Shown here piece after piece: positions 5,250 to 6,455 of a stretch of DNA of 6,455 nucleotides. The translations under genes and the position numbers were made by a program. The stretch covers positions 3,185 to 9,639 of the forward strand of contig JABUTC010000028.1 in the NCBI GenBank assembly GCA_021442505.1, in the 5' to 3' direction. The notes under the pieces are model-generated. The model worked only from the letters and a program-made list of their open reading frames with translations, made no database searches and had not been told where the DNA came from. Every line of letters starts with the position of its first letter. Position 1 is the first letter of the stretch. The stretch is from Mogibacterium sp. (GTDB taxonomy: Bacteria > Bacillota > Clostridia > Peptostreptococcales > Anaerovoracaceae).

Positions 5250-5327
5250 ATGCTAGAAAATCTGATAAATGATATTTTAGACAAGTCAGGAAAGGTTCTG
5301 GTTTTACTAAAATTCATATTCGGGTGA
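5250..5327 (+). CDS. Very small hydrophobic peptide, 25 aa
   Basis: ATG 5250 follows a full AGGAGG (5240-5245) that overlaps the stop of the 5086 gene. The peptide, MLENLINDILDKSGKVLVLL followed by KFIFG, is amphipathic then hydrophobic, like a membrane-active or toxin-like small peptide. Its TGA stop (5325-5327) sits inside the following terminator stem, which is typical of compact phage operons. The good ribosome binding site and coupling support translation; such a short frame could still be chance. The function is unknown. Confidence 0.5.
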   Translation: MLENLINDILDKSGKVLVLLKFIFG

Positions 5328-5348
5328 GCTGCATGGCTCATCCTTTTT
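5322..5348 (+). terminator. Intrinsic terminator after the 5086/5250 pair
   Basis: GGGTGAGC (5322-5329) pairs over 8 bp, with one G-U, with GCTCATCC (5336-5343) around TGCATG. TTTTT follows (5344-5348). The GCTGCATGGCTC top matches the 4981 terminator except for one base in the loop region. Confidence 0.87.
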
Positions 5349-5350
5349 CT

Positions 5351-5376
5351 CGCATTTTTTTCATACCAGTTAATAG
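5351..5376 (+). promoter_or_regulatory. CGCA-N15-TTARTAG element, copy 4
   Basis: CGCA (5351-5354), TTTTTTTCAT and five more bases, then TTAATAG (5370-5376). CAGT and GCTG pair around TAATAGTA, extended by ATA/TAT with one bulged C. It starts two bases after the previous terminator's T tract and leads to the AAAGGAGG of the 5406 gene. Copies 4 and 5 share TTCTCGCATTTTTTTCATA exactly. Confidence 0.66.
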
Positions 5377-5405
5377 TAGCTGTATTTTTATTAAAGGAGG
5401 TTATC

Positions 5406-5645
5406 ATGTTTAAAACTGCAGCAGACATACTAAAGGATTGCACACTTACTGGTATGCTATCAAACGGACAGAAGAAATTGATTGACATTAGTCAAGAACT
5501 CGGAAATCAAGGAAAGCACATTAGAGGTACTTTAACAGGTTTCTGTGCTGGATTTATGGATATCATTCCATCTGCTGGATTGTTTACTATAAGCTTAGCA
5601 TCCTTAGCAGGAGTTGTAAGTATATTCACGAAAAACAAGAAGTAA
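5406..5645 (+). CDS. Small protein with hydrophobic C-terminal half, 79 aa
   Basis: ATG 5406 follows AAAGGAGG. Residues 1-38 are soluble and probably helical (AADILKDCTLTGMLSNGQKK, then LIDISQELG). Residues 40-75 are hydrophobic and Gly/Ser-rich (GTLTGFCAGFMDIIPSAGLF, then TISLASLAGVVSIF), enough for one long or two short membrane helices with a Pro break at 55. The tail TKNKK is basic. It is a single-gene unit between element copy 4 and the terminator at 5657. No family is recognised; it belongs with the other small membrane-type proteins of this cluster. Confidence 0.72.
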   Translation: MFKTAADILKDCTLTGMLSNGQKKLIDISQELGNQGKHIRGTLTGFCAGFMDIIPSAGLFTISLASLAGVVSIFTKNKK

Positions 5646-5656
5646 GCTCAAGAATG

Positions 5657-5690
5657 TAAAAGGGTTGTTTATCAGCCCTTTTATATTTTT
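5657..5690 (+). terminator. Intrinsic terminator after the 5406 gene
   Basis: TAAAAGGGTTG (5657-5667) pairs over 11 bp, with one wobble, with CAGCCCTTTTA (5673-5683) around TTTAT. TATTTTT follows (5684-5690). Element copy 5 begins three bases later. Confidence 0.88.
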
Positions 5691-5692
5691 CT

Positions 5693-5718
5693 CGCATTTT
5701 TTTCATATCTCTTAATAG
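5693..5718 (+). promoter_or_regulatory. CGCA-N15-TTARTAG element, copy 5, at the tRNA-like gene
   Basis: CGCA (5693-5696), TTTTTTTCAT and five more bases, then TTAATAG (5712-5718). A perfect 7-bp inverted repeat, ATCTCTT/AAGAGAT, surrounds AATAG. The last G of the element is base 1 of the predicted acceptor stem that follows. The 3' half of the inverted repeat is the tRNA-like acceptor strand, so it could pair either upstream or with its normal partner at 5805-5811. Confidence 0.66.
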
Positions 5719-5811
5719 AAGAGATGGTGTAATTGGAAGCACGATCATGAAATGGAGTGATAAAACGCATCATTAATGACTAGGTATTAAGTTCGAATCT
5801 TAATTCTCTTC
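5718..5811 (+). tRNA. tRNA-like gene with atypical anticodon region
   Basis: The acceptor stem GAAGAGA (5718-5724) pairs over 7 bp with TCTCTTC (5805-5811). T8 and G9 follow, then a D arm GTGT/GCAC (5727-5742) with the conserved A14, A15, G18-G19 and A21. The T arm is ATTAAG/CTTAAT around TTCGAAT (5786-5804), a 6-bp stem instead of 5. The 43 bases between base 26 (5743) and the T stem contain no 7-base loop with U33 and a paired 5-bp stem. The best hairpin, ATCAT/GTGAT (5744-5748/5757-5761), has an 8-base loop without U33, and a second ATCAT at 5769-5773 could pair with the same GTGAT. CCA is not encoded; a T tract follows. No anticodon can be assigned. It may be a degenerate tRNA, a tRNA with an insertion, or a tRNA-like RNA with another role. 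Confidence 0.65.
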
Positions 5812-5824
5812 TTTTTTATTTTTT
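5812..5824 (+). terminator. T-rich tract after the tRNA-like gene
   Basis: TTTTTTATTTTTT follows the acceptor stem directly. The stable tRNA-like fold could serve as the hairpin of a terminator. If so, the 5853 gene needs its own promoter or read-through, since no CGCA element lies between. Confidence 0.4.
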
Positions 5825-5852
5825 GGCACGTATATTTTGAAAGGAGGAAACA

Positions 5853-6095
5853 ATGGACAATTTAGAAAAGTACCAAGATATCTTGCCAGATCAACTGCAA
5901 TTCGGATGCTCAGGTTTATTGACTGTATTTAGCCCAGACATGAAGCCTGAAGCTTTCGGACTATGGCAGGAAGAAAAACTATGTCCTGGCTGTGAATGTT
6001 ATACGTTTTGTAGCAAACTTCACAAGTATGTCTTGGAAAACCCAGAAGAATTGCCGAGTAAAGTTTTGGTTAACTTTTTACGAAAGGAAGATTAA
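5853..6095 (+). CDS. Cys-rich small protein, 80 aa
   Basis: ATG 5853 follows AAAGGAGG in the leader TATATTTTGAAAGGAGG, which is shared with the 3597 gene, and both proteins begin MDNL. The centre holds a cysteine cluster, C44-x2-C47-x-C49-x3-C53 (LCPGCECYTFC), with another Cys at 19, so a small zinc-binding fold is possible but matches no named family that I know. The rest is soluble with a charged C-terminus. Its TAA is directly followed by the ATG of the next Cys-rich gene, so they are probably co-translated. The function is unknown. Confidence 0.75.
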   Translation: MDNLEKYQDILPDQLQFGCSGLLTVFSPDMKPEAFGLWQEEKLCPGCECYTFCSKLHKYVLENPEELPSKVLVNFLRKED

Positions 6096-6455
6096 ATGGA
6101 CGAACAAAAATGTTGGGCTTGTAAGTATTATGTAGATGATTACCAATGTAGTGGGCATTGTTATTATTATCCTCCAAAAGTTATTTCAAAGATTGGTACT
6201 GCTAATTTTGATATTGGAACTTTGAGATCTGTTCCTGATTCGGAAAGACCTTTAGTTGGTCCGAATAGTTTTTGCTCCAAATTTGAGAAGAATGAAAAAG
6301 AGGATATAAAGCAGAAAACAATGACTATGGACGAACGCTATAATAAATTAACAAGGCGTAACGTAGATCCTACAACTTATGTTAGTCCAAAGAAGCATTA
6401 TGCTAAAAAAGCAATGGAGGGGTTTGATACTCATATTTTTCAGAAAGTAAGTAGT
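6096..6455 (+). CDS. Cys-rich protein, 3' end outside window
   Basis: The frame opens at ATG 6096, immediately after the previous TAA, with AAAGGAAG at 6083-6090 as ribosome binding site, and stays open for 120 codons to the window end. The N-terminus has CWAC-x8-C-x3-C (Cys 6, 9, 18, 22) with His 21 and a later FCSKF (Cys 60), consistent with a zinc-ribbon-like or Cys-knuckle module. The following region is basic and hydrophilic (NEKEDIKQKTMTMDERYNKL, then TRRN). The close-packed, Cys-rich pair suggests related roles, perhaps nucleic-acid binding; that is inference. I recognise no family and the total length is unknown. Confidence 0.78.
   Translation, partial: MDEQKCWACKYYVDDYQCSGHCYYYPPKVISKIGTANFDIGTLRSVPDSERPLVGPNSFCSKFEKNEKEDIKQKTMTMDERYNKLTRRNVDPTTYVSPKKHYAKKAMEGFDTHIFQKVSS

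Noticed and set aside
5231..5488. Minus-strand open frame of 85 codons
   Set aside because: It crosses two + strand genes, a terminator and an element copy, all of which have better support.
5718..5811. Selenocysteine tRNA, because acceptor plus T stem total 13 bp
   Set aside because: The split is 7+6 rather than 8+5, the D stem is 4 bp, and no UCA anticodon sits in a paired loop.

Overview
The window looks like part of a tailed-phage or prophage genome from a low-GC Gram-positive (Firmicutes, probably gut Clostridia-type) host. The evidence is AT-rich DNA, strong AGGAGG-type ribosome binding sites, dense small genes almost all on the + strand, a BspA-type leucine-rich-repeat protein, and several proteins with the N-terminal 'H-x-G-[V/I]-K-G-Q-x-W-G-V-R' peptide that I know from Firmicutes phage proteins. 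No terminase, capsid, integrase, polymerase or lysis gene is visible, so phage origin is an inference. Stops TAA, TAG and TGA all end plausible genes, so the standard code fits.

Region 1 (1-2175): the 3' part of a large repeat protein (eleven 22-residue BspA-like repeats, two degenerate repeats and a C-terminal cap), then a family 2 glycosyltransferase, then a 61-residue single-pass membrane protein. The three are tightly spaced and probably form one operon for a surface or receptor-binding protein and its possible glycosylation. Region 2 (2176-2644): no confident gene. It holds an 8-bp outer and a 10-bp inner hairpin on the + strand, a strong terminator, and a competing minus-strand reading frame that becomes a 64-residue protein only if a -1 frameshift occurs at an A AAA AAG run. 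Region 3 (2645-5645): a run of small genes, many with membrane segments or coiled coils. Two are clear paralogues carrying the full GVKGQ(K/R)WGVR peptide and a third carries half of it. Region 4 (5646-6455): a tRNA-like gene with good acceptor, D and T arms but no recognisable anticodon arm, then two cysteine-rich small genes; the last runs off the window and is cut by the window edge.

The most distinctive feature is a repeated intergenic element, CGCA-N15-TTARTAG, present five times with exactly the same spacing (starts 3541, 4570, 5040, 5351, 5693). It has a conserved T-rich spacer, and in most copies an inverted repeat surrounds TAATAG. It usually follows a terminator and precedes the next ribosome binding site, so much of region 3 appears built from insulated gene units, each with its own terminator and promoter-like element. 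I infer a phage-specific promoter. The copy at the tRNA-like gene ends exactly at the predicted first base of that RNA.
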